In this document: one piece after another, positions 39,070-55,000 of the stretch
How positions within the stretch are numbered: position 1 is the stretch's first letter
How the letters are laid out: each line of letters opens with the position of its first letter
Assembly: GCA_013433145.1 (NCBI GenBank)
Contig: CM024186.1
Span: 5,770,001-5,834,000 of the forward strand
DNA: 64,000 nt
DNA from: Ascaris suum
Taxonomy: Eukaryota > Nematoda > Chromadorea > Rhabditida > Ascarididae
Direction of reading: 5' to 3'
The notes under the pieces: model-generated
Databases searched by the model: none
Told to the model about the DNA's origin: nothing
What the model saw: the letters and a program-made list of their open reading frames with translations, nothing else
Position numbers and translations under genes: made by a program

Positions 39070-40054
39070 GTTATTATTTCCGGAGCAAAATTGGATTCCC
39101 TATCTGATACTGTTCGTTACACGACTGATTTCAATACCATTTGTTTCTCGCTGTCAACGTGCTTCTTCCAGAATTTTTTTTATTGCGACGTCCTTCCTCG
39201 AATGGTACTGCCCGCCTATGCTGTATTTTTGTGGGATGAGCCAACATGAGTTAAGGCCTGATTCGGATCCTTCTAAGGTTCACGATTGAGTTTAATTCAG
39301 TTTTTCGCCATTGTTGGGTGTTAGAATGACGTCGTTGCTCGAACGCGGATGGCTTAAACTGTGCTAAGCGTGCCACGTTCCCGCGCAGAAGGTTGCACGG
39401 AAATTCGGATGCCTAGAGAGGGTTTTTCTGGTAGACATGTCACAACGAGAAATGAATCCTCGGAGGATCTTCAAAGAAATAGACGAGCTAAAAAGAATTG
39501 CATGACAAAAGAGAATCATTGCAGTGTCTTGTAGTTTCGCAATTTGCGTCACGCTTCCAAATCAGTGCAGTCTCGGCTGCCTTTTTTTGGGATTCTGAAT
39601 CGTTCTTCAGCATCCTTGATGTCTGAAGATTACAGTATTTGTACTTTGCCCCTCATTGCTTCAGCCGCCGTTTCTTCGAAAAACTCTTCTACGTGGCGGA
39701 AGTGAATAAAAGGGGGGGGGGGGGCAGAGAGGCCATCACTCCGCGATAACGTCCACTGACGACGACGGATGTCATTATTTATTATAATTTTGCGGCTAGT
39801 TTATTTTATATTCTGTTGAATAATGTGCTTTGTTGTATTGTGCATTTTATTGAGTTATACGCACCAGTTGGTAATTTGATACTTACCTCTATTGTCATAT
39901 GAATTGCATCTGAAAGACTCAAAGGTGGAGGATTACCTTCAAGCAATCCTGTTCGCTAACAATCGTTGATTTTCTTGCTAAATTCTGTAACTTTCCAACT
40001 GGTAACTAATAGAGCGTGACCTAATATTTAAGAAACACCCGGATCGAGTGCGCT
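39070..40054. other. Short gap between convergent WDR6 and TSC1
   Basis: About 985 bp hold both 3' ends. A GAATAAAAG followed by a run of G at 39704-39724 could be the WDR6 polyA signal. TTTATT-type sequence near 39776-39790 could be the TSC1 polyA signal on the minus strand. No gene is seen. Confidence 0.5.
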
Positions 40055-43000
40055 TCACCAAGACGTGGAATACGAACGAGATCTAACTACTTCATTCAAC
40101 CATTTTTCATCTTTCTTCTCCTTTCCACCATGAAATGATCCATACCACAACTGAGACATAATTGACTGTCCGGAAAGCAACGGATGACTGGGCAGCTCGT
40201 TCTTTCGGGATGAAGTAATATTTGTCAGCACTGTGCCATGAAGAGCATTGGTTGCTGAAGATGTATGTCTGCAGAGCCTTGCGCCTTTGTGCATATCGAT
40301 CGATCGGAGGGCAGTGAGGAGTCCATTAATTCTAAGTAATTTCACTCTCATATAATTTTTTTCTAACGCCTTCCCCTTGTCATTGACCTAAATGCAATGA
40401 CACACCCGTCACTCACAACGGAGCAACGTAGTTTCGAGATGAAGGGATGGGCATGTTGGAGAAAACTGTGGTGGACGTAGCACTGGGTGGTAACCTAGGA
40501 ATGTTCAGCTTATTCCTCTTCATTGAATAACTGCGAGACATGTGTCCGACGGCTTGACCATCACAGGTATCGGGCAACTTGACCACTGTCCATTGAACCA
40601 TCAAGATGCAAAATTTATAGAGAAATGTGTACTGTTTAAATGCATTTCAACGGATGTCATGAACACTGCATTCTAGCATTTCTAACAAACCAGAAGAGGA
40701 ACAAATATGAGAAACAAATCAATCATAACCAGTTAAGTAGGCATTCTTGAAAATATTTTGGTCGAATCTACACTTCCACTCGCAAAATAAAATTTAGCTC
40801 CCAACAAGAAAAAAAAAAACCATTTTTGCAGCCATTTCTTTAAAACGATGATTATGCAGACAAAACTTCTAAGAAGCAAAATTGTTCAGACTTTTGCCAT
40901 CCACGAAAAACCACTTCCCATCTCTCCGCGGCTTACTAGAAGACAATGTTCCTTCTCGACTGACCACAACTCTGCGGAAAAAATATTCCTCGCAGAAATG
41001 ACCACTTTATCAATGCCTATAGAAAAAGAAATACGGATTAATCCACTTCATCTAAAAAAACTGCTACCTGCGGACATGCAAAGATATTGTCTTATACTCA
41101 AAACATTTAATGAGTAGCAGTTCTCTCCAAAAAACCCATACTTTCGCTTTTTAACCTCCCTTCCTTGCATCCCCACTCTCTCCCTTCTATATTTTTTTGG
41201 CTGCATTTGCAGTTTGAAATTCTTAGGGCAGATATAGTTGGCGAATTCACCAGTCCTCCACAATCTACAAAATAAACACTGTCTATGGAAATGGGAGCCG
41301 CTGCTCATAAAGTACCCGACTGTAAGCGATGCCGATCCTCATTCCTCTCCGGCGCTATTATGACAGTACCCGTACTCGTATCCCGCGTTCCTGCACCGTT
41401 CGTCTCAGCACTATATCCAGCATGTGCTGCGAAGAGGTCCGGCGGGAAAAATGGTGTATTATCAGAACCGCATCTATAAAACGGGCTCTTTTATAAAACT
41501 GAAAAAACCTCAATCACTCAAGAAGATGAAAAAGAAATACTTGGTTATAAATCCGGACAAGCGCCTCATTAGATAATTGTTCGGACGTGAGTCGGCAGGT
41601 AAATTTTCCCCATAGAAGTGAAAGAACGGAATTTCGGTCGCTGAGGGCCCTTAAAATATTCCTCAAGAAACCAAAACATCCCACTTTTAGTAATATTTGC
41701 GTAAATGAACGACTGCTCTATCTTCACGATGAAGATATATATATGTGGCTCCCGATCATTAAACTATGAGTGCACGATCCAAAAATGTTTGTTTTCTTGT
41801 CTTCGGTTGGTTAATGCAAATAAGATTTTCATCCGAGAAAAAATATCTCGACTCAAGATCTCAGAAGCTACCAACCACAACAAAGACTGAGATTCTATCA
41901 ACTGCAACAAATCAACGACAGGAAGAACAAAGTGCGGATAAAACCGAATTTGAAGAGCCAATCACATGCTTAGATATTTCACAACCGAAAGGTGGCCCCA
42001 GTACATTCTCTGGCTGATTCCCCTCTTTCAAGATACCATTCAGAATCGCAAAAGCTTAAATAATATAGCGCAAATCTTACACTGAGCTGTCATATGAAAG
42101 GATTTCATCAGGCACCGTACTTTGGGTATTGCCATTGGTGTCGCTTCATTAGTTGGTGAACGCCGACTATACATCAGCTTCTATAAATTATTCTTATTAA
42201 TAAAACAATTCGCTTATTAATTTACAGCGATATCAGAAAATCAGAGTAATAATAAGTACTGCTCCTTGTAGCTCTTTTATTTAGAAATTTTTGCAAAGAT
42301 TACTTGAAATTGTTTTTCCTTCCCATAGCTCATACCATTCTCGTCATCCCCCTATCATTCAACAGTGATTTTCCCTTTCCCTTCTACAGGAACTTTGTTC
42401 CTCTTTGTTTTTATTCTTAAAGTGTTATTCGTTAGCCCGGCATAATTCCATCTTGAACCTGTTGCCATTAGGACTTAAAAATACTCGAAATCTGAAACTC
42501 GTGGAAACTGAAATTAACTGGATCGAAATTAATAGAACTCATTAAGAACCACTGACGCCATAGGAAAATGAAGAAACCATTCCTGTGTGGAAAGAAATGT
42601 AACACAAACCTCAATATGCGTATTCAAGTCAAGAATATGTGCTTGTTGTTTCTGGCAAACCGACAATAAGGAAAGAAATTTATGTTGGGCAGCCTCACTT
42701 TGTTGGATATGCAGCTGAAAAACACAACTTCCCATTCTGCATACTATAACACTTTCACAAACGACAGCATTCTCGGATTGCCGCCTCACAAGCCGACGCT
42801 CATCCACCCATAACCTAGTGGTCCTCCGTCTTATGACCTCGACGTAATATGCGTGAAAGTCATTCCCACTGCTATCGCCTTTCAAGGACACCTTATTTGG
42901 AGGAAGAGACAACGGTATAGCATGTCCCTATTTACATCAACACCTGGAATACCTGAACGGCACTACGTATACGTTATGTGCATATGCACACATACACCCC

Positions 43001-44658
43001 TATACACATATATACAGTCGGCAACAAGCGCATGTCGCTTGGTACTAAATAACTGACAGCAAAAGCATGAGATGGCTAGTTTAAGCACATTTCTTGCCGA
43101 AAGAAGCAAAGATTTTGAGCTGAGGAAAGCAGCCAAATCGAATCACCCCCTCAACGCATATTTTTATTGAATTAAAAAAGAGATCCAAATGCGTATTAAA
43201 CAATACGGCTCGTCAAAATGTGGATAAAAACGTACCGTGGCAGCCCTCTCCAGCATCATCTTCAAGTCGTTAACGCGCTGTCTTTCTTCTTTCCATTCCT
43301 CCTCCATTTCCGCTGTTTTTGTCTTCGCTGCATCCTTCAGATTCCTTTCTCTCTTCAGATCGATTTTTAATTGCGCAATCTGCAATCCAACAATCTCCTA
43401 TGACGACGACGGTAGTGACACAAACAGTCCCTAGAAAGCGATTCACCGCATCGCTCTATTATGGAGCATACAGCGGTACCTACTGCTCTACTAAAAAAAT
43501 TCAACTCAATTCAAATTCAGGTAAGCAGATTTAAGCCACAGCATTCCGCGTTTACACTGCTGTTCATCTCATTTCGTCTAATTCTCTAGTCTTCATGCTT
43601 ATCACTTTGTTTTGAAGGCTCTTGACAACGAAGCTTTTTCCCACCCTTTAGATATGAAACGTTATCCAATCCTTTCCCATGACCCGCATCATAAAATGGT
43701 TTTTCGTGACCTTTTCCTTGACCCACAGCTGCATTCAGCGTTTATTTCCCATCCAAAAATCAAAAAACAAGAACACACAGAAAAAACTTTTCCGCAATTT
43801 CGAATAACTACCAGTTGAATCATTTCAACTTACTCAAAATATGATGCATTTTATTCCATCTTCCGGAAATGTAAATCGACAACGAAAAACCTGTGCAAGT
43901 AGTTGTTGATCATCCCGTTCACCAAGTGTTGATAATTCCACAGCTCTTGCTGTATTTACACCTTTCACATACGCTTCACACTCAAAACAAAATATTATTA
44001 ATAAAAATATAAAAATTCAAAAATTACCCATCTCAAATCATGTCGCAATTCCAGGACAATTTTTTGAAAATTGAAAACTCGGATTCAATGAAACAATTTT
44101 TTAAGTATCAATTCTGTGAATCTAAGAAACATCAGAAAAACCCTCAACACAAAATTCCGCTAATTTGCCCTTCTCAATCGACCATTTATGCAAAACCAGT
44201 TGAAGAGTACCATTATCATCTACATAAAACATTAGGTAATAGCGATAGACGGCTCTTTATTCTACACAATAAAACTCAATACTAAAATTTACCATTTCTT
44301 TTCCACTCCCTATAAAAATCTATAAAAAAATTCCTTAAAATTGATAAAAATAAAACAAATGAAAAATATCGAAGTGAAATACCAAAGAAAAATAAAGAAA
44401 TAAACAAAGACTAAACAAAAAATTTCAAAAAAAAAAACACAACCACAACACTAGAAAATTCTAATCAATCAAAAATTCCAACAAAAAATGAACACACTTG
44501 TGCAATCTTATCCTTGAGTTCTTGATTCGCTCTGTAAGCTTTCTGCAACTCAGGCTTCATGTTCTCTAATTCTGCGATCTTTGCCTCCGCCAAAGACAGC
44601 TGAACCTCCGCATTTTCACACCTTTAATATATTAACTGTGTTGATTAACTTAGTAAAT

Positions 44659-44731
<73 letters not shown>

Positions 44732-45990
44732 AACCATATTGAGAGAGAACACACTCAGTGGAGAATGTTGTTGTGATGGTTTTGCGAAATTATGTAGTAA
44801 TTAATTTATTCAATCCCATCTATGGGACGTTCCAAAAAGAAGACGACTGCTAGTAACCTGTAATCCCTGAGTTCATAATAGTTGCGACCTTGAAAAGTCG
44901 AAGCATCTAGTGAAAAAGTCGTCCCACTTTCCATTTCTGCTACCACCCCCCCCCCCCCTCCCTCTTTCGCTCCCCCAGCTGATCATAACAGCATATCCAA
45001 ACATACCCATTGGGAGGAAATTTTGACCAACGTTTATCAATTCATTAACGTACATTCACTTATCAGTATCTACCACCTCAAAACTATTTCATTTATCATC
45101 ATGTCACTATAAAACATTCTTTTCACTAAACGAAATATCATCGCTTGCAGGAAAAAGCTCTAATTATCCACTGGCGCTCTTCATCCCGATAAACATCACC
45201 TGAAATGTGTAAATTAAAGGTAAGCGACACATCCTTATGCATCTCAACTAGGTTGAATATGCCCAACGGCGAGAAATTTCACGTTTAGCATTTAAAAAAC
45301 ACAAATCCATCCCAATATTTTACATCCGGGAATCTTGAAAGGTAATTTCCCCTCTCCAAATGGCTTTCCCGACAGAAAAATCATTATTTCACATATTTGA
45401 AATGAACAATGACCAACAAATCCGGAAAAGTATCGCAGTACCTTCGTCGCATTGTATCGATATCGAATTGAAGCTGCTCATTGACTTCAGTGAGCTTAGC
45501 AACACGATGACCGACTTTGTCCAATTCCTTTATATATTTCTCGGATTCCTGTAAATTCCAGCACATCACAGCACATAACAAAAAACGGCACAAGATCCTG
45601 ACATGTGAACAGAACATTCACTTACCACAATCATCCACAACTCAAGGTATTTTATTAAACCTTTCATATACAAACCTACAAACATCAGATACCCAAAATT
45701 CCAAATAAGAATATCAAAAACAAATTTTAAATAAGACTTGCTCAAGCACTGAATGCATTCGACACACATAAAGCTTCAATTTTATATATTCGGAAAAAAA
45801 AAACAACAAGAAAACATACATGACGAGATCTGGTGAGCTCTTCGCGATAGTGAACCTCGATCTCATCGCGTTTTTTTCGCTCCTTCATACTTTGTTTCCG
45901 CAGTTCTGTTAATGCACTCACCAACTGTTCACGTTCCTAAAATGCTCCCTCTTCAAACCTCATTGACACATTTTTTTATTACAGATAAAC

Positions 45991-46056
<66 letters not shown>

Positions 46057-49000
46057 TTATATTATATTTATATTTATTTATATTTATATTTATATTTATA
46101 TATAAGCTTCTTCATGTACGCATGGTAGTTATATACAGACTTATTCACGCACGCACGGTAGTTTTCTTTTATATGACTGTGCAGGGGAAACGTTTGAAGT
46201 AATGAGGTGCAAGGCTTAATTAACGCTACCACAGATAGCGACCCCCCTAATCAGTGCACGAAACCTACAGCATATGACCGGGAAGCCTCAGTTTTACAAG
46301 ATTATCGCTCTATGCATTAGTGAAATAAGTGAACTTTCAAACCACCGAACCGCATGACATTATTCGTCCAAAATAATCCTATCTCGATGCATCTGCTTAT
46401 TATTCCCATTGCGCTAGAGTGCATGCCAACTAGGACATCATTCGGTTCATAGACTATTCAGTAGTCATGTAGCTGCTTTTGATAATTCTTTGCGATAATC
46501 CTGAAATACAATCCCATTAGGCATTACCTAAGGTCTCTCTGTCTTCCACTAAATTCCTCTAAAACACTTAAAAAGGATCAAATTCTGCTTTCGTATCTCT
46601 TCTCTCACCTTACTGGTTTATATTCCACCTGAAATTTCCACAAGTCATATCAATTAAAACTTCTTTATCTTAATGGTGATAATAAAAGCACAAATCCTCT
46701 AAAGCAGTAAATTACATACCCTACTGGAAAAACCAACTGACAATTTGCCACTTCAACTTAACCAAGACCAAATTACAATATATTTTATTTACTATGGAAA
46801 ATTACAGCTAAAGAAATATTCGAGTCAACAAGAAGATCACCCTATTGATTATAAAACCTCACCTACTACAACCTAAAAATGAGACATCTCCGAGCGGAAG
46901 TAAAAGGCGAAAGTAAAGAAAAAAACGCACCAAAAGAGCGTTATGTAACGATTTTTGTAGATAGATCTTTTGAGCATCCGATAGTTTCTGCTGTTTGATT
47001 CGACCTTCAAGAAATTATTTATTGATTTACTAACTATTAACGACTATAACAATAAAAAAAGAAATGGAAAATGCTTACAACACCTTTAAGTAATAAAGTT
47101 TCGAAGTAATCTTATAAATACCGATAAAGATAATGAAGGAAGGTATATACCAAGGTAAGGTCTTTTCCATGAAGACATGCAGAAGGACTGCAACCTCTCT
47201 GGCTGACATGCAGAATGAATATTTCCAAGATCGTATAGATGGTGTAGCGCTTACTAGTTTATCACTACCATCTCTCTTCACTCCCTCCCTCCCTCCTCCC
47301 CCCGTTCCCTCCACTCCGGCCCTTTGAATAGGCAATTCGTTTGCTTGACCGCTGGAACTTTCGTAGACTTCAGCGTGCTCGCAACCACTTTAACAAGGCG
47401 AGTTTACCCGGAACCTCTGCACCTGCGTTCGTACTTCACCGGAAACCACTGTGCAGAAAAAGGGAGGAACGAATATCGGCTGGTTGACGTTAATATCAAC
47501 CAAACCGAAAGCTTTCTAAACGTCTAAGCGGGACCATATTAGAGGCCTACCAAAGAGACGTCGATTCCTCTCTGCGTGCAACAACCGACCACAACGTTCG
47601 TACATAAGATGGTGATTGACAAGCGATAAGCGTGTACTTAATATATCTCTCTGAAACACAATCCCACTTATACTGCATTGTTAATTTATTTTGACTCTCT
47701 GAGACTGATCAAATCATCGTTAACACAGTTTCCGTCCCCATATGCAAAGATGCACGGGTCATGAGTTCAGTATAATCTCACCCCGACAGGACACTTTCAA
47801 CCTTTGAGGCAGTCGGTAGAACCTGTACCTGCTTCGGCCTATATGCTGCACTCTCACTACTGAAATGATGTGCTATTTATGCACATAATTTACAAATAAA
47901 TATACCAATACGCTGATGATAGCTTATTAAGCTAGCGCTTGCAGCTGCCCACTAGAAGCGGTTCAATTTAACCTATATGGGTTTCTGGTCTTACTGCTTT
48001 CAGCCCACCCTATTGCAGTAAAAATTTTTTGTCACTTCCATTTCGAATTTGCGAAATTTCGTTGAAAAAAAAAAAGAGAAAATCGGTTTTGCTTCTTCGA
48101 TTAGAACATAGCACAGACAATACAGTTCACTCACCTAACAAGAAAATGCTTATTAAAAGCGCAACAAACACTGCTGAGCATCTCTGATCTACTAGTATCA
48201 CCATCATTCAAATGTATTTATTAAAAAGCTATAAATAAATTGGCAAAAAAAGCAAAAAGTACTTGTTTTTCGAGCGATAAGCCATGTATAAATGCCGACA
48301 TATCATCGTATATCTTGGCAGGTAAGCGATCAGCAAGACCAAGTTGCTTAAGGCATGAGTGATGCTCAAAGCTTGATTCCATATAGTTGCGACGTGTTTT
48401 TTCATGCTCATCGCTTAATTCAACATCAATGCTCTCTTCATCTACAAAACAATAATGTCATATCAATATATGCAAAACATATAGAACCTCCCCTCCCCCC
48501 CCCCCCAACCCCTTCGTCCCAATCCATACTAATTAATTTCCCCTCAACAACCAGGTGTGATTTCACCTTTTTATCCATACTTTTCTCCTCATTATGCTCC
48601 TCATGACAACCATCTTTGAGCAAAATAAAACAGCTTCAAATCATAAAGCAAACTTACCAATATTACCGAGAGGAAGAGTCTTCAAGAACGTTAAATACGG
48701 AAACTCTTTTTCAATTGCTTCCGCTATTTGAGTGGCAGTGAGTGGCCGTTTCACCGTCGATTTGCTCGTTGTGATCGGTGCCTCTAGTTTACGCAACGAT
48801 TCACGGATATGTTCCCTCTCAGACAAATCCGGACAAGATGAGATTCTATGTCTATAAAAATAACAAAATAAAGGAAAGCATTCTATGTGTTTATCCACTT
48901 CAATCCAAACAAACAAAGCAAAATAACTAACTAATTTATAATAACCGATCCATAAATTAAACTTGCTATTAAACCTGGCCTTACACTACGACCGACGACC

Positions 49001-52000
49001 TGATAAAGACGATGAGCCAAGTGGGTCTAAACGGCTGACTGAGCATGCCCTATTTGTTTGATGAGCTAGGCTTACAGATTCTAACTCCTGACTCCAGCTA
49101 GCAATAGCTCCCAGTTGAAGCCAAAATAAAACTTCGCCTTTTTACTCTAAACTATGTTATTGAGCAAAGTTGCAGATGCGATGGGAGATGGATAAATGCT
49201 AACACGGGGTGCTTTTATAGCGTCGTTTGGTTCGGTTGGCTGGCGTCGTTCGATTCATGAATATAGTCGGTGGTGGACATTCACTAGTGAATCTTTGACG
49301 ATTGACCACACGAAAGAATGAAGACAACGAAAAACGATTGCTGTGTCCATTAATCATGCTTCCTGTTCCGCTCTCATTTGCACCTATCGCATCCTCCAGT
49401 TCGGTGGTCCCCTGAATTGATCACTTCACTTCTTTGACAAGTTCCCATTCAAGATGTAATTTCACCTCTTTTTTCCACACCAAAATATGGCAAATTTTCA
49501 TCGCTATAACTTATAAATTCCCTTTAAAGTTTAATAAGAAATCGCCATCGGAGGAGAACATAACAAAGGAGCATAATAGAAGATACAAGAACACCCAAGA
49601 TACAAGAATACGTCACTATTGGAGTATTACAATAAAACTGCGTTAAAAATTCTTCCTCATCCTTCAAGTCTTTTCAACAACAAAGAATTCCGGCACACAT
49701 TATGAGACAATTCAGCATTGGTCCATACACTTCTTCGACGGCATATAAGACTGAAAACTCACTAAGCAAAAAATAAAACTGCAACTTGCCGAAGAAGTGT
49801 GTTCGTTGAGCTCAGGTGCTAGTAACGTTACATCCGGATCTCTTTCGCATATAGTATGTTGTACGGATGATGCGGACCGTGATCGTTGCAAAGAGGTGAC
49901 AACAACCTCGGCACTACTCTGTCTTAGTGCCTTTGTTACCTCGGTATCCAGTCTACTGCCAGCTTCATCCATCCCACTTGCTCTATTAGAATTCATCAAT
50001 CTGTCAGCATCCTCCTCTCCACTCTCTACCATCGTCGGCGTTACTGTTGAAGAGGCATGTTCCGTTGTCGTTCGATGCGAGAGTGTCGAAGATGGTGAAA
50101 GACAGATCTCGGTTGCATCAAGTCCCTCCTCCACTTGACTTACCTAAACATTCCAATTCTTACTTACCATACCTGTCCACATAAGTCCTACAACTAATAA
50201 TAAAGTTGACAAGTTCACAAATTTGCCTATATTAAAAAAAATATCTCTGTAGATATTTTTGTTGAAATTCAATTTCGCTTAGGTAGAGTATCACTATAAA
50301 TTTTACTCCTTACTAGTCCGCAAGCATATTGCGGATTCGCAACTTCAAACTTTGCTCGTTCCTAATCTAGAGCAGCTCTGAGATCAGTTAAACACCATCA
50401 CGGAGAAGGAATAGGATGATCCGCAATAATAAACGAAAAAGCATTATCATACCGCCCCGAATACTAATCTATTCCATTCTGAAATAACCACATCCAATCC
50501 AAAAAAAGCCGAACAAACACCTAAATAGTGTTCGCGATATAACCAGGTCATATTTTACACTAATGCGCAAAAAATTTTTTCGTGAAATGCTCCCAATAAT
50601 TTTGTAACGTTATAAATCCTGAGCTTTCAAATAAGAGCATATGGTTAATGACCGATTTTCTTTTCTAGAATGTTATTAGAAACAACCTCGCTATCTCTGC
50701 GACTTAGTTCAGCCTGAGCGTCGATGACCTCGATATTTTCAGTTTCTTCGGTCTCCTCCTTCGTCGCAGCGAGGATCTTCTCAATCGATAGTGATGAACG
50801 ATGATCCAAGTCATGCTCAAGGTTATCCTTCATTTCAGATGTTCTCTGCAACTTAATATCTCAAGCATCGAATTCTGGATGCTTCAAAAAATTCGACGAT
50901 TCACTGAAACGGATTTTAATCGTCTTTTATTTCATTTTCACTTCCTCAACAAATAAAAATTACCTGCGCCATATATAGTAATCCACTATTACTGCATGCA
51001 TGACGTGTAACATTATATGCACCATGCAGATATCCTTCCACTTGCAAAAACTATTGCCCTTTAGTGGATGAATAGGTGATTTTTAGGTGATTTTTCCCAT
51101 TCTTACCTGTAAAGATCGGCTACTAAAAACGTGTCTGGTCGCCGAACAGACGAAAACCTCTAGAACACCTTGCTGTTGCTCTCCTAGATGAATTTCTGCA
51201 GAACACAACGTCACCATCAACAACAAAAAAGCTAACTTAAAGCACAAAAACACAAAGCTGACCGGCCGTCCGCGAAATATTTCGGTGAGCTTATGACCAA
51301 AAGACTGTCGCCTTATAGGTCGTCTTATTTCATCAGAAGCTGCCGTTGAACGTCGCGAACTTACACTTCCTGGCACTGAAATGAAACTGCACTACAACCT
51401 CAGGTAAAATCCGGAGTTCATAAATTGACAACAATTTTGTAGGGACTCTTATCCAATTTTACAATATTGGAGGTGGTAATTTTTTTGATCGCATTTCGTC
51501 ATCTTCAAAAGTATCTAATATAATATAAATTATACAGAACCATGAAATAAATATTGAAGAATATAGTAAAAACTAACTAATTAAAAAAATATTATTGAAT
51601 TAATGAGAAAGCGACGAAGTAACTCAACTTATAAGCCAATTAGGTGGAACATATTCTATAACTATATTACTCCACTCTTGCTATGAATCGCAGATATAAG
51701 CTCCGATATTAAATCTATCCTGCATTTACGATTTCTCGGAACATATATTGCTCTCTACGAAGAAATTCCATAGTGACACTACTGAAAAACTGAAATGCGC
51801 AAACAAACAAAAAACCAACAAATTGTACTATTCGAGATGGTATTTGTGCGATGTGCCAACGGTGTCGCTGTTCGCGTTTCCGGTGGAGTTTCAATACCCA
51901 AATTGATACTCGGACTCCAAGTATCATCCCAATTGCTATCAGTCGATTCTAAAATTACCGCCAACTTAAAACTAAAATAATTGGTCACTTTTCACAGCAT

Positions 52001-55000
52001 CATACCTTCGTACAAAGGCGTCAATAAATCTCAAGGGTCAACTATCGAAGTATCCGTTTCTGATTCAACCCAGCCTCAATTTAATTCCAGGTTAATTTCA
52101 GGCTAGTTCCACGAGACTTTATCCGAAAACATTTGAACGATTATTCAAGTATTTAAAATTTTTAAAAGGGGCGTATATGAGAGATGAAGACAACTTACGG
52201 GCTTCTAAGCAACAAAAATCTGAGCATCTTGCATTGTATAGTTGGTAAAACACATGTATATAACTGGTAAATATCATTAGCAGATGATTCTTTATTAACG
52301 CAAAATCTCTTATTTTAGATTTCCTGCTTAGCTTAGAGTGAAGCTATGATCAAAAAATCAAAAAGGTAACAACTTTCCAGATGCATCAGCGTAATAGGAG
52401 TGGCAGTGAGAAAGGAAGAGAGAGATAATCACCGCTTTGCAGATTATCCAGGATTATTCGTCATCAATATTAGAAACGAATAAGGGTCACATTTTATAAA
52501 AACCTGTCGCTTCCTATTCAAATCGCAGTTCCTCGAGCTCTCTTTTCTGTGACATTTCTTGACTCTTTTTTTGACATTCTCATTCTCTCTAACATTCTTT
52601 TCACCTGTCACGAAACATCATTAAAATATGCGAAACTATTTTATAAGAAGAACTTTTTCCCCATTATTGTACTCCCAAAAAAGCGGAAATGCAGAAATTT
52701 AAACAAAAAAAGAAAAGAAGAAGAAAAAAACTCAAATTTCATCCAAAAAAATGCTTAAAAACTATAAAAAAAGCAACTTGTATTTGAGGATGAATCGAAC
52801 GAATGAGACGATGAGATAATGGATGCCGTTGATCGCATTTGATTCATTCGTGTCACCGATGAACTCCTTGCTGATCGGCTTGGGGATATATGTTCTTTCA
52901 CTGAAAATATCCCCCTTCCTTCTCCTATAGTCACCTTGCATTTATCTTGAAAAATAATTTCTGTTTTTATGCAAAATAAAGGTGAAAATAAACCTCAGGT
53001 CTATACGATGTTCACTCAACTGTTCAGATGGCCGTGTGGCGATTACGAGAACGAACGCAACCAGTTAGCAGAGCCATTTTTTTGCCCCGCAATGCATCTA
53101 GGGGTAATTCGAGTTTACTATTAAACACAAATGTCGGAAGCAGGTCAACACCTCACAATTTTACAAGCACTTGTGCATACCCTCGATACTGGGTCCAGAC
53201 GGACGCATAGGACATCAGCGACAGATCCAGACTAGAGAGAGAAGGGCCATTCTGACATATCAGAAGGCTCGGATGATGCGCATATAAAAATTCTTACTTC
53301 AAAATAACGGAAATTTTAAAGCAATTAAATCCTATTTTTAGCGCTTAATTTATTTCCAAGAGTTCCTCCTACCTGCCGAGCCTAATCCATGCCTACACCT
53401 ATTTGACATTACCTAATGCAACATCCCCTCCTAAACAATATTTCACACAGTGAATAAGCCAAAATGGAACTAGCCAATAAAAAAAATCACGTACATACCA
53501 TTAACTACTGCCGAAACAACAGTTGGTCGGACAAGTACGTGCCTGCAATCGGCGAGAAAATCATGCGCCTCTCTCTGTGACCATCGATTACGATCGACCT
53601 CCTAAACGCAACAACTGCTTTATTCACATACATTTTATTCAACAATTTCAATAACTTTTTAAAAAATTAAATCAAGTTTCAATCGAGTACCATCGACATA
53701 AGGTCAAGCCAATGAGATATGCGCACAATCCGAAGTATTATCAAATAATTCCAACGACATTCTCCTTACCTTTCGAAGAAACCTTAACTGAACTCAATGA
53801 CCTCTACTTCTATGCTATCCCTCCATTTAGACAGCACCTTAGAAAAATGAACACTCCATTGTTATCAACATTAATAATCTAAAGTATCGGCTGTTATAAA
53901 TGATATGATTACCTCATCAGCATTCATTTTGAATAATTGTGGATGAAATTTCACACATGAGATGATTGGTTCGAGCACTGAAAATGCACGTCGTTCACGT
54001 CCTTTCACATAGTGCTCCCTAAAAAAAATATCGATCGTTATTGCACAAAAAAACGCGATTAATTTGTATATCATACATTTTTTGAATCAATATAAATTTG
54101 AGAAAACTATTTCCGGATGACGAAAGAAGTAAATAAACTTTCAGTTAATGAAGGCGGCCAGGAAAACAAAAAACTAACTGGCGACTCAATTATTCCGATT
54201 TTATCCTCTTCATTATCTTTCAAACTTTCTCTTCCCTTATTTCTATACGAAACATTAGTTTTTTCAGTTATTTATAGGCTGATCCTTATCAAAAAAACAC
54301 CCAGAAGCAAGCTTAAGTCAATAATCCTCAAATAGAATCCATTACATTCATGTTTGCTTATTTAATACTCTTTGCTAAACAGCATGTTTCGTATGAGAGT
54401 TATATCAACAAGTAAACATTGAAATATGACAGAAGTGAAAAAACTACAACGGCGTACCGCGACATCGGTGACTAAGCCCTGGACATTTACTTCTAAAAGA
54501 TGCCAACTAGCGCTTAAAAGGTGGTAATTATGCTAAGATAGATGCACAATTCAAGACTCATTAACTTAATAGTTATTAGCTAACCTCAGAAACGACAGGA
54601 GATTCGTTGGATATATTCCATAAAGAAGGACGAAGTACTGTGTGATACCGCAATAGAGGTGTGATACGTAGAGACCTTCAATGCAGTCACTTGTGGCTTT
54701 CTCGAACGCCTTTTTACGTTTATGGAGTAGTGAACAAGATGTCAAAAGAATAGCGAACAGATCGTTCAACAACGATTTCTTTAGCGTCGAACAGTGCGGC
54801 AGCAACGAAGAGATAAACAGAAGACCCGCCACGACAACCACTGTATTGTTCGAGGACTGAAATTTATCGCTGTTGTAATTTCAGTTAAATTCAGGTCACC
54901 CGAACAACTCAATCTTTCAACAAACGTCAATTCCGAACCTGCAATCCCACACATATATTTGCCGTTGGGGGGGGGGGGGGGGGGGGGAGGGGGAGGGGAG

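Noticed and set aside
40848..44285. Plus-strand frames (40848-41117, 41766-42017, 43319-43534, 44040-44285) that look protein-like
   Set aside because: They overlap or lie between minus-strand TSC1 exons, have no family resemblance and no consistent splice partners.
49797..50138. A 113-codon plus-strand frame
   Set aside because: It is antisense to the Ser/Thr-rich TSC1 exon 49786-50143, which joins its neighbours through good splice sites.
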